NCBI GenBank assembly: GCA_029547185.1
Contig: JAKPPU010000125.1
Span: forward strand, 1-64,000
Length of the DNA: 64,000 nt
Direction: 5' to 3'
Origin: Deltaproteobacteria bacterium
GTDB taxonomy: Bacteria > Desulfobacterota > Desulfomonilia > UBA1062
Below are positions 9,132-18,239 of the stretch, piece by piece. The translations under genes and the position numbers were made by a program. Numbering within the stretch: position 1 is the first letter of the stretch; each line of letters starts with the position of its first letter. Under the pieces are notes generated by a model. The model saw only the letters and a list, made by a program, of their open reading frames with translations, ran no database searches and was not told the origin of the DNA.

Positions 9132-9752
9132 ATGGCAGAGACGAGCGAAAAACAGGAGTTTGATCAGTTCGTTGAAAAGGTGAAGACCTTAGCATCGATG
9201 ATGCAAACGCCGTTCGAGCACGAGGTTACGAATGCCGTCCTCCTGCTCAGGAGACTATTGGATGAGCACAGCATGGCCATGCTGGACCTCCAGCTTAAAA
9301 ACCTCGCTCCGGATCATGGAAAGACCAGGGCAGATATCGTTAACGAGGATATATCAGAGGTCATTTTCAAGCATTCCACCTATGAGCTGGAAGGCTGGCT
9401 CAAGACCATGATCGATGAAGTGACAAGAATCTATGGGGTGAAGACCGTACAGGACATGTACTCCAGCTATCTCAAGCTGATCGGGTTCCCGTCTCATCTT
9501 GCCGTTGTCAAATTCGTCATCTTCTACCTCCGCAAGTACATAGAGACGAATATCAAGAAGAACGGATATACGAAAGAGAGCTACATTGATGAATATGTCC
9601 TCGAGTTGATGCATAGGATCGTTCAGGACATCGAAGAGGACGTCGATCTGAGGGCTACCCCGCAAAGCAAGGCCCTCTATGAATCCAAGCTGCTGCGGTT
9701 ATCCGCATACATAAACAAACACTATACCAATCGTCTGCGGACATCAGAGTAA
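9132..9752 (+). CDS. Hypothetical protein, mostly alpha-helical
   Basis: I do not recognise this 206-residue protein. It is rich in charged residues and leucine/isoleucine with long predicted helices throughout, has no signal peptide and no Cys, and looks cytoplasmic. A GAGGA sequence lies upstream of the ATG at 9132. It is monocistronic, preceded by the terminator at 9011-9042, and its last nine bases overlap the end of the convergent feoB gene, so no terminator separates them. The overlap makes antisense interference between the two transcripts possible. Confidence 0.7.
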   Translation: MAETSEKQEFDQFVEKVKTLASMMQTPFEHEVTNAVLLLRRLLDEHSMAMLDLQLKNLAPDHGKTRADIVNEDISEVIFKHSTYELEGWLKTMIDEVTRIYGVKTVQDMYSSYLKLIGFPSHLAVVKFVIFYLRKYIETNIKKNGYTKESYIDEYVLELMHRIVQDIEEDVDLRATPQSKALYESKLLRLSAYINKHYTNRLRTSE

Positions 9753-11672
9753 GCGGGCAAGCATCCCGGACACGGCGATGGCTACTGTCGTGTTGAGTGC
9801 GACCGAGGCCAGTGCGACCTTCCACCCCCCCTCCTTCCACAACGTCGAGACCGTCGCGATGCAGGGGATATAGAGCACCGTGAAGACGACGAGGACGAGG
9901 ATCTGATTCGGAGTGAGGACTGAGGCGATATTCAGGGTGCTCAGGGCCGAGCTCAGCATGATGAGGGTGAGCTCCTTCCTGAAGATTCCGAAGAACAGGG
10001 TGATTCCGAGCTCCCGGGGAAGGTCGAGAATCCCTGACGTGATCGGGGAAAAGACAGCGTTGACGACACCGTCGATGCCCGCATGCGACATGAATGCCAG
10101 CACGATGCTCGAGACGGCTATCACCGGCCATGCAAAGGCGAGGAACTCATACGTCCGTATCCAGACCTTCTTCGCCACGATACGGAGATACGGCCTCCTC
10201 AAAGGGGGCACGTCCATGATGATCCCGGGCGACACGTCCGCCTTCAGGCGCGACAGGGCGAACGAGACCGCCAGGGCAATCGCGATGTTGCCCATGTAGA
10301 TGAGGGTCGTGGCAAAGGCCCCCAGGTACTTTCCCGCCAGGGCAAGGACCACGACCGTCCTGGCAGAGCACGAGATGAACGGCACGACGAGCATGGTGAG
10401 GATGCGGTCGCGCTCGTGCTCAAGGTTGCGCGCCGCCATGATAGCCGGGACATTGCAGCCGTACCCCAGGATAATGGGGACGACCGATTTCCCGTGCAGC
10501 CCGAACCGGTGAAGCAGTCCGTCCACCATGAAGGCGATCCGGGGGAGCAGCCCCGTGTCCTCGAGCAGGGACAGCAGGATCAAGAGCGGAACGAGATACG
10601 GCAGGACGATGCCCACTCCGGCAGTGAACCCGTCGTAGAATCCCGAAGTCAGAATCAGGGCACGGCCGCTCGCAAACCGGGGAAGAAGAGATCCGAGGGA
10701 GGCGAGAGGTCCTTCGAGAAGGCCGGATACGAGGTCGCCGAACCAGAACGAGGCATAGAACATGAAAAAAAGGATGGCGACCATGGTTATGAGCCCGCCT
10801 GCGGGATTGATGATGAAACTGTCGATGACCTCCCCGAGAGTCGGCTTTGGCCGGGACTTCACCACTGCCACCTGCTCGAACAGGTCGAGCACGATGGCGT
10901 GGCGGTGGGATGCGAACACGCCCGCTTCCGGCCAGCCGTGGACCTCCGCGAGGAGGCGCCTGTTCTCGATTACGTGCTCGAGGAATGCCGGATCGGCCTC
11001 GCCCACGATCCTTTCGAACTCCTCATCCATCTCGAGGAGCCGGATGATGACGAAGCGCTCGTCGATTTTCATCGTATCCCTCAAGGCCTGAGGGTAACGA
11101 TCCGCAATCCTGGCGATGCACTCCTCGACGTCCCTGTCGTACACGGGCCATACATGGCTGGAGCCATTCCGGGCAACTCTGAAGGCCGCATCGAAAAGCT
11201 CCTGGACCCCGCTTCCCTGGACAGCGACGATCGGATAGACCTCTACGCCGGTCAGGAAGGAGAGCCTTTTCAGATCGATCTCGATGCCCTTTTTCTGGGC
11301 CTCGTCGAACATGTTCAGCGCGATCACCATGGGGATGTTCATCTCGATGAGCTGGATGGAAAGCTCCAGCGACCTGGCCAGGATCGATGAGTCGAGCACG
11401 TTGATGATCACGTCCGCATTGCCGGAGAGGAGATAATCCCGCGCAACCTTCTCCGCGATGTCGTGCGCTGATATGGAGTACGTGCCGGGCAGGTCGATGA
11501 GCGTGACCGTCTGATCTCTCACATAGATGTTCGTCTCGGTATACGAGACCGTGGTCCCGGAAAAGTTTCCGGTGTTCACCTTGAATCCCGCCACAGCATT
11601 GAACAGGGTGGACTTCCCGCAATTCGGCTGGCCGGCCAGGGCGATGACGATCTCTCTACCTTCTTTGTTCAT
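9744..11672 (-). CDS. feoB: Ferrous iron transport protein B
   Basis: Inner-membrane Fe(II) transporter with an N-terminal G-protein domain. Seen: G1 GQPNCGKST (residues 14-22), the TTVSYTE switch region, G3 DLPGTYS, and NMFDEA in the G4 position. Then come an insertion/helical domain and a C-terminal membrane part with Gate-type motifs (PYLVPLLILLSLLEDTG; GYGCNVPAIMAARNLE). At 642 residues it is somewhat shorter than the Escherichia coli protein (773). It overlaps feoA by 17 bases upstream and is co-transcribed with it behind a Fur-family gene, which suggests iron control, although I found no classic Fur box in the short gaps. Confidence 0.97.
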   Translation of the reverse strand: MNKEGREIVIALAGQPNCGKSTLFNAVAGFKVNTGNFSGTTVSYTETNIYVRDQTVTLIDLPGTYSISAHDIAEKVARDYLLSGNADVIINVLDSSILARSLELSIQLIEMNIPMVIALNMFDEAQKKGIEIDLKRLSFLTGVEVYPIVAVQGSGVQELFDAAFRVARNGSSHVWPVYDRDVEECIARIADRYPQALRDTMKIDERFVIIRLLEMDEEFERIVGEADPAFLEHVIENRRLLAEVHGWPEAGVFASHRHAIVLDLFEQVAVVKSRPKPTLGEVIDSFIINPAGGLITMVAILFFMFYASFWFGDLVSGLLEGPLASLGSLLPRFASGRALILTSGFYDGFTAGVGIVLPYLVPLLILLSLLEDTGLLPRIAFMVDGLLHRFGLHGKSVVPIILGYGCNVPAIMAARNLEHERDRILTMLVVPFISCSARTVVVLALAGKYLGAFATTLIYMGNIAIALAVSFALSRLKADVSPGIIMDVPPLRRPYLRIVAKKVWIRTYEFLAFAWPVIAVSSIVLAFMSHAGIDGVVNAVFSPITSGILDLPRELGITLFFGIFRKELTLIMLSSALSTLNIASVLTPNQILVLVVFTVLYIPCIATVSTLWKEGGWKVALASVALNTTVAIAVSGMLARLL

Positions 11673-11895
11673 CCCGGATCTCTACCATTGATGCTATTTG
11701 CCGGCCTATCATGGTTCTCGTTCCCGACAGGAGGTCTTCGATGAGAAGCGGTCCCCGAAACGGGGCGGCCTGGATGATGCGGATCTTTTTCCCCGGATAC
11801 AAGCCGAGACCGGCCATCCGGGTGACCGTGCCCCGACCTCCGTCGATCCGGCTTATCGTCGCGACATCTCCCTCTTTTAGTTCCAGTAATTTCAA
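11656..11895 (-). CDS. feoA: FeoA-domain ferrous iron transport protein
   Basis: Small SH3-like cytoplasmic partner of FeoB. The frame can be opened at TTG 11949 (97 residues), but the family-typical start (LKLLELKEGD) is a TTG at 11895, six bases after a GGGAG site, giving 79 residues, the usual FeoA length. The remaining sequence has the family pattern GDVATISRIDGG, RMAGLGLYPGKKIRI and LIEDLLSGTRTMIGRQIA. It overlaps feoB by 17 bases, so translation of the two is probably coupled. Confidence 0.93.
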   Translation of the reverse strand: MKLLELKEGDVATISRIDGGRGTVTRMAGLGLYPGKKIRIIQAAPFRGPLLIEDLLSGTRTMIGRQIASMVEIRDEQRR

Positions 11896-12022
11896 CGATG
11901 TCTCCCGTTTGGCTCTGATGACCGGACTGTCTCCCGTAATCCCGGGCAAGGGTTCGTGATCGGTGCGTCTGATGCGGGATAGCCCGTCACAATTGCTCCA
12001 GGGCCTGTTTCCAGCGACACGA

Positions 12023-12532
12023 TCATGGTCTGCCGTCAGCGCCTTTCCTTTTTCTGCACTCCGGGCAGAGCCCTATCAGCTCGAGGTGATGGCGTTCGAG
12101 CTCGAACCCGTGCTCCTTCGCCACCGCTTCCTGGAGGACGTCGATGGCCGGATAGCTGAACTCGATCTTCACGCCGCAGCACGAGCAGACAAGGTGGTCG
12201 TGGTGCTCCCGCCCCCAGACATGCTCGTACCACGCCCCACCGGATCGCGTGTCCTCATGGACACTGGCTCTCCGGATCACCCCGGCCTCGATGAGAAGCG
12301 CCAGGTTCCGGTATACGGTGACGAGAGAGAGCTTGTAGCCCTGCTCCCTCAGGAGCTTCAGGAGGTGGTCGGCATGAAAATGGCCTTTTACATCGCAAGC
12401 AGTTTTCAACAGAACGATCCGTTCTTTTGTCAGCCGGCCGCCGTGGGATCGCAGGACGGACAAGAAATTATCGACGCAATATCCGTCTTGCGTGCAGTGG
12501 GAGCAATCCTTTTTCAGACAGTCTTGTTGCAT
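12023..12532 (-). CDS. Fur-family metal- or peroxide-responsive repressor
   Basis: Winged-helix regulator of the Fur/Zur/PerR family, 169 residues from ATG 12532 (a TTG at 12568 could add 12). Seen: recognition helix region LSLVTVYRNLALLIEAGVI, the HHDHLVCSCCG segment and a second CPECRKRKG pair that together form the structural zinc site. Unusual is an N-terminal Cys cluster (C-x4-C-x2-C-x6-C within the first 20 residues), absent in typical Fur. It lies upstream of feoAB on the same strand with a 127-bp gap and is the obvious candidate regulator. Whether it senses iron, zinc or peroxide is not decided by sequence. Confidence 0.92.
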   Translation of the reverse strand: MQQDCLKKDCSHCTQDGYCVDNFLSVLRSHGGRLTKERIVLLKTACDVKGHFHADHLLKLLREQGYKLSLVTVYRNLALLIEAGVIRRASVHEDTRSGGAWYEHVWGREHHDHLVCSCCGVKIEFSYPAIDVLQEAVAKEHGFELERHHLELIGLCPECRKRKGADGRP

Positions 12533-12670
12533 ATGATTGGCAATAGCAGGCCTTCTTCGACCTGTCAAGCCTTGCCCGGGGTATCGACCAATGGGTTAAA
12601 ATCTGCGGGTATTGCCCTGAGGGATTGTATTGCGGTTGAGCCTTGCCGAGAAAAGGCCGGGGCGGCGGGC

Positions 12671-13609
12671 TCAGCTTGGGCCGAGGAGCTTGATGAAGGC
12701 CGTGAAGATATCGAGGTCGAACTCGTGCGCCATTTCCGACTGCATGATCTTCAAAGCCTCGAACGGGGTCTTCGACTGCCTGAACGGCCGGGCAGAGGTG
12801 AGTGACTCGAAGGTGTCGGCGACGGCGCAGATCTTTGCATACAGGGGGATCTCGTCGCCCGACTTCCTGAAGGGATAGCCGTTCCTGTCGCATCTCTCGT
12901 GGTGGTAGAGCACGATGGCGTTCGCCTCGTCGCTTAAGTAGTTTGCCTTTACGAGCTTCTCATGGCCCCAGATGGGATGCCTTTTCAGGATATCCCATTC
13001 GCTGACCGTGAGAGGGTCCCTCTTGTCGAGGATTTTCTCGGGCACCTTTGCCATGCCGATATCGTGGAGAAAGAATGCCGTGCTCAGCTCGGCCATATTG
13101 TGCTCGTGTATCTTATCCTTGAAGAGGCTGAACGACAGGGCAGTTCCGTAGATGCCGACCTTCACCGAATGCTGGTAGGTGTAATGGTCGTGGCTCGTGA
13201 CACTGATGAGATCGTCCATGACCCTGCTGTCCGAGAGGATGAGCCTGGTCATGCTGCCGGACAATCTTTCCAGCTCCGTGATCGTCTTGATGTTCGTCGT
13301 TTCGAAAACCTTTCGTATGGAGTCCATCGACGATGAATAGATGATTTCCGCCTTTGCCTTCGTGTTCAGCTGGGGATCGGTCAGCGTGTCCAGGAGAAAG
13401 GACTCGAGAAGCTTGTCGGCGCTTTCATGGTCGCGGGCCGTGACAAAGAGCTTCAGGGCGGTTCTATCGAACATGCGGCAGTGCTCTGCGGTAAAGAGCG
13501 CACCCTTTGCCGCAAACAGCCGGTAATCCTCACGGACCTTGACGTAGACGTCCATGGGGCTCCTGACGTCCATGCGGACGATGGGATACGGTATCTCTCT
13601 ATACACCAT
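12671..13609 (-). CDS. HD-GYP domain protein (probable cyclic-di-GMP phosphodiesterase)
   Basis: About 312 residues. The C-terminal HD-GYP domain has the metal-binding histidines and the HD pair in FFLHDIGMAKVPEKIL, RHPIWGHEKL, YHHERCDRNGYP (HH-E-x2-D-x-x-GYP) and the CAVADTFESLTSARPFR motif, so it is expected to hydrolyse cyclic di-GMP or a related cyclic dinucleotide. The ~120-residue N-terminal part is not a receiver domain and is not recognised. Start chosen at ATG 13609 (GTG 13606 is equally possible, with GAGG just upstream); the frame is open further to 13663. No transmembrane segment is seen, so it is cytoplasmic. Confidence 0.9.
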   Translation of the reverse strand: MVYREIPYPIVRMDVRSPMDVYVKVREDYRLFAAKGALFTAEHCRMFDRTALKLFVTARDHESADKLLESFLLDTLTDPQLNTKAKAEIIYSSSMDSIRKVFETTNIKTITELERLSGSMTRLILSDSRVMDDLISVTSHDHYTYQHSVKVGIYGTALSFSLFKDKIHEHNMAELSTAFFLHDIGMAKVPEKILDKRDPLTVSEWDILKRHPIWGHEKLVKANYLSDEANAIVLYHHERCDRNGYPFRKSGDEIPLYAKICAVADTFESLTSARPFRQSKTPFEALKIMQSEMAHEFDLDIFTAFIKLLGPS

Positions 13610-13794
13610 GCCTCGATTCCTGCTTCGGCCGGAGTCTTTCCACGATCCGGCGACAGTGCGCATCTCTGCGGATATGTACCGATATTTGCATATTCCCCGT
13701 TATCGTCAAAGGGATCGCAAATATCAAATCGTGCATGAATCCTTCCGAGGCTTCACGGAAGGCGGGTCCGGGGCTTGGACGGAAGGCCGGTGCT

Positions 13795-14466
13795 TCAGGA
13801 CAGAGGCCACGCATCGGGGTACCGGGCACTCAGCTCGACAGGGGTTTTCTTCACCGGGTGGATGAATTCCATCTGTCTGTGATGAAGGGCGATCCCGTCC
13901 CCCGCGTATTTCTCGCGGCTCCCGTAGAGCGTGTCCCCGAGTATGGGACAGCCTGCAGCCGAGAGCTGTGCCCGTATCTGATGATAGCGGCCGGTCTCGA
14001 GGGTTACTTCGAGGAGGGTGAGTCTTCCCTCGCGCCTGAGGACCCGGAATTCGAGCACGGACCTCCTCGCGCCCGGGGCATCTTCGGCTGCGACGATCGA
14101 CTTTAGGTGGGAGTGCCTCAAGAAGTGTACGAGGGTTCCCTGGTCCCGGGGGGGTCGTCCGGCGATGACGGCGTGATAGATCCTCGTGACGAGGCGGCTT
14201 CGCATCTGCTCGTTCATCCTGCTCAGGGCCTTGTCCGTCAGCGCGAAGAGAGCGATGCCGCTGGCGACCTTGTCGAGCCTGTGGACTGCGTGGAGGAAAA
14301 CCTTTCCCGGCTTGCTGCGCGAAACCTTGATCCAGTGCGCGGCCCGGGCTTCGAGGCTGTCGGGGCAGCCCCGTGCCGGCTGGGTCAGGAGCCCCGGAGG
14401 CTTGTTCAGAGCGATGAGATGGTTGTCCTCATAGATGACTTCGACGTCGGCGGGAGCAGGGTCCAT
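13795..14466 (-). CDS. RluA-family RNA pseudouridine synthase
   Basis: Converts specific uridines in rRNA or tRNA to pseudouridine. The 223-residue protein shows the opening VIYEDNHLIALNKPPGLL, the catalytic HRLDKVASGIALFA motif with its Asp, RIYHAVIAGRP, and the C-terminal GRYHQIRAQLSAAGCPILGD motif. It lacks an S4 domain, as in short RluA-type enzymes. Its start codon directly abuts the stop of the upstream methyltransferase gene (14467), so the two RNA-modification genes form an operon. The target base is unknown. Confidence 0.93.
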   Translation of the reverse strand: MDPAPADVEVIYEDNHLIALNKPPGLLTQPARGCPDSLEARAAHWIKVSRSKPGKVFLHAVHRLDKVASGIALFALTDKALSRMNEQMRSRLVTRIYHAVIAGRPPRDQGTLVHFLRHSHLKSIVAAEDAPGARRSVLEFRVLRREGRLTLLEVTLETGRYHQIRAQLSAAGCPILGDTLYGSREKYAGDGIALHHRQMEFIHPVKKTPVELSARYPDAWPLS

Positions 14467-15426
14467 TTATGAGGAATTCTCCTTCGAATACGATTCAGGG
14501 AGCCACCTGGCATAGGTCCCGCTGGGTACGGGCAGAACGTCCGGGGCACCGGTGAGGAGCATCTCCCCGCATTCGATGCAGGAGCCGGTGAGGTCTTCGG
14601 TGATGCTCCGCAGGAAGTTTGTCAGGGCGACGGGCGTACAGTACGGGGTATGGGAGGACAGCAGGATGAAGACCGGCTCGTCGGACAGGAGCGCCCGGCA
14701 TTTCTCCAGGGTGGAGGAAAGCTCTTCATCAATTTTATATATCTCCTTGCGCCTGCCGTGGCCGAAAGTGGGCGGATCGAGTATAACGGCGTCATAGCGC
14801 CGGCCGCGCCTTATCTCGCGGTCGAGAAAGCGGTTCACGTCCTCGACGATCCAGTGGATCGGGGCGGAGCCGAGGCCGTTTTCTTCCGCATTCTCCCGGG
14901 CCCATTTCACCATGCCCTTCGATGCGTCGACGTGCCGCACCTGCGCGCCCGCCCTGGCAGCGGCCAGGGTGGAGCCGCCGGAGTAGGCGAAGAGGTTGAG
15001 GACCGAGACCCTGCCTTCCGTTTTGTCCCTTGCCTTTTCCAGCATGGACGTGATCCAGGTCCAGAGGCCCCTCTGCTCGGGGAAGATGCCGAGGTGGCCG
15101 AAATCCGTCGTAGAGAGCCTGAACCTCATTCCCGAGACTGTGACCTGCCAGTTTTCCGGGAGAGATGCATTCAGCCGCCAGCGGTTTCCCTCGAGCCGGT
15201 CGAAGGAGGCATCCGCCTCCCTCCAGAAGGACGGGTCCTTCCGGGGTCGCCATATGGCCTGGCTGCAGGGGCGGACGAGCCGGTATTCACCGAAGCGCTC
15301 GTACTTGCGGCCGTCTCCGCTGTCCAGGAGCTCATAGTCATCGCCGGCACCGGAAATTTTGGACGTGCTGCCTCTGCGCGATGAACACCTCCTGTCGATG
15401 CTGAGAGAGGGTTCGTGTCTTTTCAT
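14467..15426 (-). CDS. Class I SAM-dependent methyltransferase, RlmI/RlmK-like
   Basis: Probable 23S rRNA (cytosine-5 or similar) methyltransferase. The C-terminal half holds SAM motif I (VLNLFAYSGGSTLAAARAGA), an acidic HVDASKGMVKWARENAE helix, and motif IV DPPTFG, in the arrangement of the YccW/RlmI group; the N-terminal half (GEYRLVRPCSQAIWRP) is also typical. ATG 15426 is chosen because GGAG lies six bases upstream; the frame is open to 15504 but that extension is unlike the family. Cotranscribed with the pseudouridine synthase that follows. Confidence 0.88.
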   Translation of the reverse strand: MKRHEPSLSIDRRCSSRRGSTSKISGAGDDYELLDSGDGRKYERFGEYRLVRPCSQAIWRPRKDPSFWREADASFDRLEGNRWRLNASLPENWQVTVSGMRFRLSTTDFGHLGIFPEQRGLWTWITSMLEKARDKTEGRVSVLNLFAYSGGSTLAAARAGAQVRHVDASKGMVKWARENAEENGLGSAPIHWIVEDVNRFLDREIRRGRRYDAVILDPPTFGHGRRKEIYKIDEELSSTLEKCRALLSDEPVFILLSSHTPYCTPVALTNFLRSITEDLTGSCIECGEMLLTGAPDVLPVPSGTYARWLPESYSKENSS

Positions 15427-15708
15427 GCATGCTCCAGTCTTTTGCTCTCCGTACCCAACCAGTGAAACATACCATGATATAAGAAAAATACTCCAAGTCT
15501 TCATTCATCGCAACCGCATTAAATATCGGCAAACCACTCCCGAAGCCGATAATCGCCGCATCAGAGCTGCCTGGTTCCGGGAAATGATCTTTGGGAGAGA
15601 CAGGAGACATTGAAGATTCATAAAATCTGTTTACCAGTGCCCTCAGTTATGTTAGGATTGAATAATCAACACGAATTCCTTTTTGTCGCAGATTTTTCAA
15701 TACCTTTG

Positions 15709-15737
15709 TTGACTAACGTAAATCATCCTGGTAAAAT
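15709..15737 (+). promoter_or_regulatory. Sigma-70-type promoter of the fadN-fadA operon
   Basis: TTGACT (15709-15714) and TAAAAT (15732-15737) are separated by exactly 17 bp and sit about 65 bp upstream of the fadN start codon, preceding its GAGGAGG ribosome site. Confidence 0.75.
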
Positions 15738-15751
15738 GAATCACGATTCAT
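15736..15751. promoter_or_regulatory. Perfect palindrome overlapping the fad promoter, likely repressor operator
   Basis: ATGAATC and GATTCAT form a perfect 7-bp inverted repeat with a 2-bp spacer. It overlaps the end of the -10 box and the expected transcription start, the position of a repressor site. The shape recalls fatty-acid-responsive TetR-type operators (such as the TGAAT/ATTCA sites of Bacillus FadR), but the regulator is not in this window. Confidence 0.6.
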
Positions 15752-15802
15752 AAAACACACATGGGAAGTTAACCTAAATAACCCAATACGGAGGAGGTAG
15801 TA

Positions 15803-18208
15803 ATGGTCAGGAAAATCAGAAAGGCCGCTGTGATCGGGTCTGGTATCATGGGAGGGGGAATTGCCGCTCTCCTAGCCGGCGCTGGTGTTGACGTACTGCT
15901 GCTCGACATCGTGCCGTTCGACCTGAAAGAAGAAGAGAAAAAGGATCCCAAAGCCAGAAACCGGATCGTCACTGCCGGTCTGGAAGCAGCGATGAAGGCC
16001 AAACCGCCGCTTTTCTTCTCGAAGGCTGATGCAGCCCGCATTACGACCGGTAACCTGGAAGATGATTTCGACAAGCTCGCAGAGTGCGACTGGATCGTCG
16101 AGGTCGTCGTGGAGAACCTGAAGATCAAGAGGCAGCTCTTCGAGCGCATCGACAAGGTGCGCAAGGCCGACGCGATCGTGTCGTCGAACACTTCCGGCAT
16201 CCCGCTTAAGGACATGTCTGAGGGATTGAGCAAAGGGTTCAAAGAGCATTTCCTGGGGACCCACTTCTTCAACCCGGTCCGCTGGATGCACCTCCTGGAG
16301 ATCATCCCCGGCGCAGAGACCAAGCAGGAGATCCTCGACTTCGTCGCGGAATTCGGAGAGAAGCGCTTCGGTAAGGGCATCGTGTGGGCCAAGGACACGC
16401 CGAACTTCATCGGCAACCGTATCGGCATCCACGGGATCAGCCTGACCATCAACCAGATGCTCAAAGACGGGCTCACCGTTCCCGAGGTCGATGCCCTGTT
16501 CGGTCCCGCCCTCGGCCGTCCGAAGACCGCTATCTTCGCCACCGCCGACCTGGTCGGACTCGACACCATGACCCACGTCACCAAGGGCACGTATGACAAC
16601 TGCCCCAACGACGAAGAGCGCGATGTCTTCGTCGTTCCTCAGTTCATCAGCAACATGCTCGAGAAGAAGCTCCTGGGCAACAAGACCAAGGCCGGCTTCT
16701 ACAAGAAAGAGAAGACCCCTGAGATGAAGACCTTGAGAAAGGTCATCGATCCCACGACCGGCGAATACGTCGACCTGGTCAAGGGAACCTTCCCCTGCCT
16801 CGACGCCGCCAAGGCCGCCAAGACCCTGCCCGAGAAGCTCCAGGCAGTGCTCTATGCCGACGACAAAGGCGCCCAGTTCGCATGGAAGGTCACCGCAGGC
16901 GCATTCATCTATGCAGCCAACCGCATCCCCGAGATCTCCGACACCGTGGTCGAGATCGACAACGCCATGAAGTGGGGCTACAACTGGGAGCTCGGACCAT
17001 TCGAGTCCTGGGATGCCATCGGACTTGAGAAGTCGGTTGCCAAGATGAAGGCAGACGGCATGAAGGTCCCGGAAAAGATCGAAAAGATGCTCGCAAACGG
17101 AGCAAAGAGCTTCTACAAGACCGAGAAGGGCAAGAAGAAATACTACGATTTCGCCTCCGAGAGCTACAAGCCGGTCCGCAAGAGCGACACCGCCATCGAG
17201 CTCGCAGCGCTCAGGGCCGAGAAGAAGGTGGTCAAGACTTCTTCTTCCGCATCGCTGATCGACCTGGGCGACGGCGTATTCTGCATGGAATTCCATTCCA
17301 AGATGAACGCCATCAACAAGGCCATGGTGGACTTCATGTCCGAGGCAGCGGGATATGTGGAAGACAACGGCATCGGCCTCGTCATCGGCAACCAGACAGG
17401 CGGCATGCCCGGCTCATTCTCGGCCGGCGGCGACCTGGCCTACATGTTGAACGCGGCCCGTTCCGGCAACTTCGATGAGATCGACTCCTTCATTAAGAAC
17501 GTTCACACGGGCATCATGGGCCTCCGTTACGCCCCGTATCCGGTCGTGGCTGCTCCTTACGGCCTGACCCTGGGCGGCGGCTGCGAGGTCTGCCTGGCGT
17601 CTGACCGTATCGTTGCCCATATGGACCTGATCATGGGTCTGGTCGAGATCGGCGCAGGCCTGGTACCCGGCGGCTGCGGTATGATCAACCTGTGGCGCAA
17701 ATCCATCTCCGCGAAACCCGAGATCGCGAAGATCACCGACTGGGCAGGCTTCTTCATCCAGGCATTCATGCTCGTCGCACAGGCCAAGACGACCATGTCG
17801 GCAGCAGAAGCCAGGCAGCGCGGCTTCCTCAACGACAAGGACCGCATCGTCATGAACCGCGACAACCTCATCGGCGAGGCCAAGAAAGAGGTCTTGAGAA
17901 TGGTCGACGACGGCTATGCACCGCCGGTCAAGGCGAAGATCCCGGTCTTCGGGCGCGAGGCTCACGGTATGGTCTGGGCAGAGATGCTCAACATGAAGCA
18001 CGGCGGATACATCACTCCCCACATGGAGTTCATCGCAAAGAAGATCTGCGAGTGCATGTCGGGCGGTGACGTACCATCAGGTACCCTGGTGAGCGAGGAG
18101 TATCTCATGACGAACGAGCGCAATGCGTTCGTCGACCTGTGGAGAACCGAAAACACCCAGAAGATGGCCGAGAATATCATGAAGACCGGCAAGCCGCTGT
18201 TCCTGTAG
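15803..18208 (+). CDS. fadN: 3-hydroxyacyl-CoA dehydrogenase / enoyl-CoA hydratase fusion (FadN type)
   Basis: Bifunctional beta-oxidation enzyme, 801 residues. The N-terminal NAD-binding domain begins AAVIGSGIMGGGIAALLAGAG; the dehydrogenase His region is GTHFFNPVRWMHLLEIIPG. The enoyl-CoA hydratase domain starts near residue 490 and shows both expected glutamates, in LGGGCEVCLASD (near 591) and GLVEIGAGLVPGG (near 613). This order (dehydrogenase first) is that of Bacillus FadN rather than Escherichia coli FadB. Ribosome site GAGGAGG is at 15791-15797. Thiolase fadA follows after 31 bp, giving a two-gene operon for degrading (or, run backwards in a syntroph, making) fatty acyl-CoA. Confidence 0.96.
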   Translation: MVRKIRKAAVIGSGIMGGGIAALLAGAGVDVLLLDIVPFDLKEEEKKDPKARNRIVTAGLEAAMKAKPPLFFSKADAARITTGNLEDDFDKLAECDWIVEVVVENLKIKRQLFERIDKVRKADAIVSSNTSGIPLKDMSEGLSKGFKEHFLGTHFFNPVRWMHLLEIIPGAETKQEILDFVAEFGEKRFGKGIVWAKDTPNFIGNRIGIHGISLTINQMLKDGLTVPEVDALFGPALGRPKTAIFATADLVGLDTMTHVTKGTYDNCPNDEERDVFVVPQFISNMLEKKLLGNKTKAGFYKKEKTPEMKTLRKVIDPTTGEYVDLVKGTFPCLDAAKAAKTLPEKLQAVLYADDKGAQFAWKVTAGAFIYAANRIPEISDTVVEIDNAMKWGYNWELGPFESWDAIGLEKSVAKMKADGMKVPEKIEKMLANGAKSFYKTEKGKKKYYDFASESYKPVRKSDTAIELAALRAEKKVVKTSSSASLIDLGDGVFCMEFHSKMNAINKAMVDFMSEAAGYVEDNGIGLVIGNQTGGMPGSFSAGGDLAYMLNAARSGNFDEIDSFIKNVHTGIMGLRYAPYPVVAAPYGLTLGGGCEVCLASDRIVAHMDLIMGLVEIGAGLVPGGCGMINLWRKSISAKPEIAKITDWAGFFIQAFMLVAQAKTTMSAAEARQRGFLNDKDRIVMNRDNLIGEAKKEVLRMVDDGYAPPVKAKIPVFGREAHGMVWAEMLNMKHGGYITPHMEFIAKKICECMSGGDVPSGTLVSEEYLMTNERNAFVDLWRTENTQKMAENIMKTGKPLFL

Positions 18209-18239
18209 GCTGAAATTGTAGGATAGGAGGATAATAACA

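Larger units (their letters stand above)
15427..15802. other. Divergent promoter region between methyltransferase and fad operon
   Basis: A 376-base, AT-richer stretch that separates two divergent operons. It contains the promoter and palindrome listed separately (15709-15751). A lone half-site-like GATTCAT also occurs near 15610. No gene seen. Confidence 0.6.

Noticed and set aside
11896-12022. Fur box upstream of feoA
   Set aside because: No GATAAT-type inverted repeat in the gap; feoAB may simply be transcribed with the Fur-family gene.
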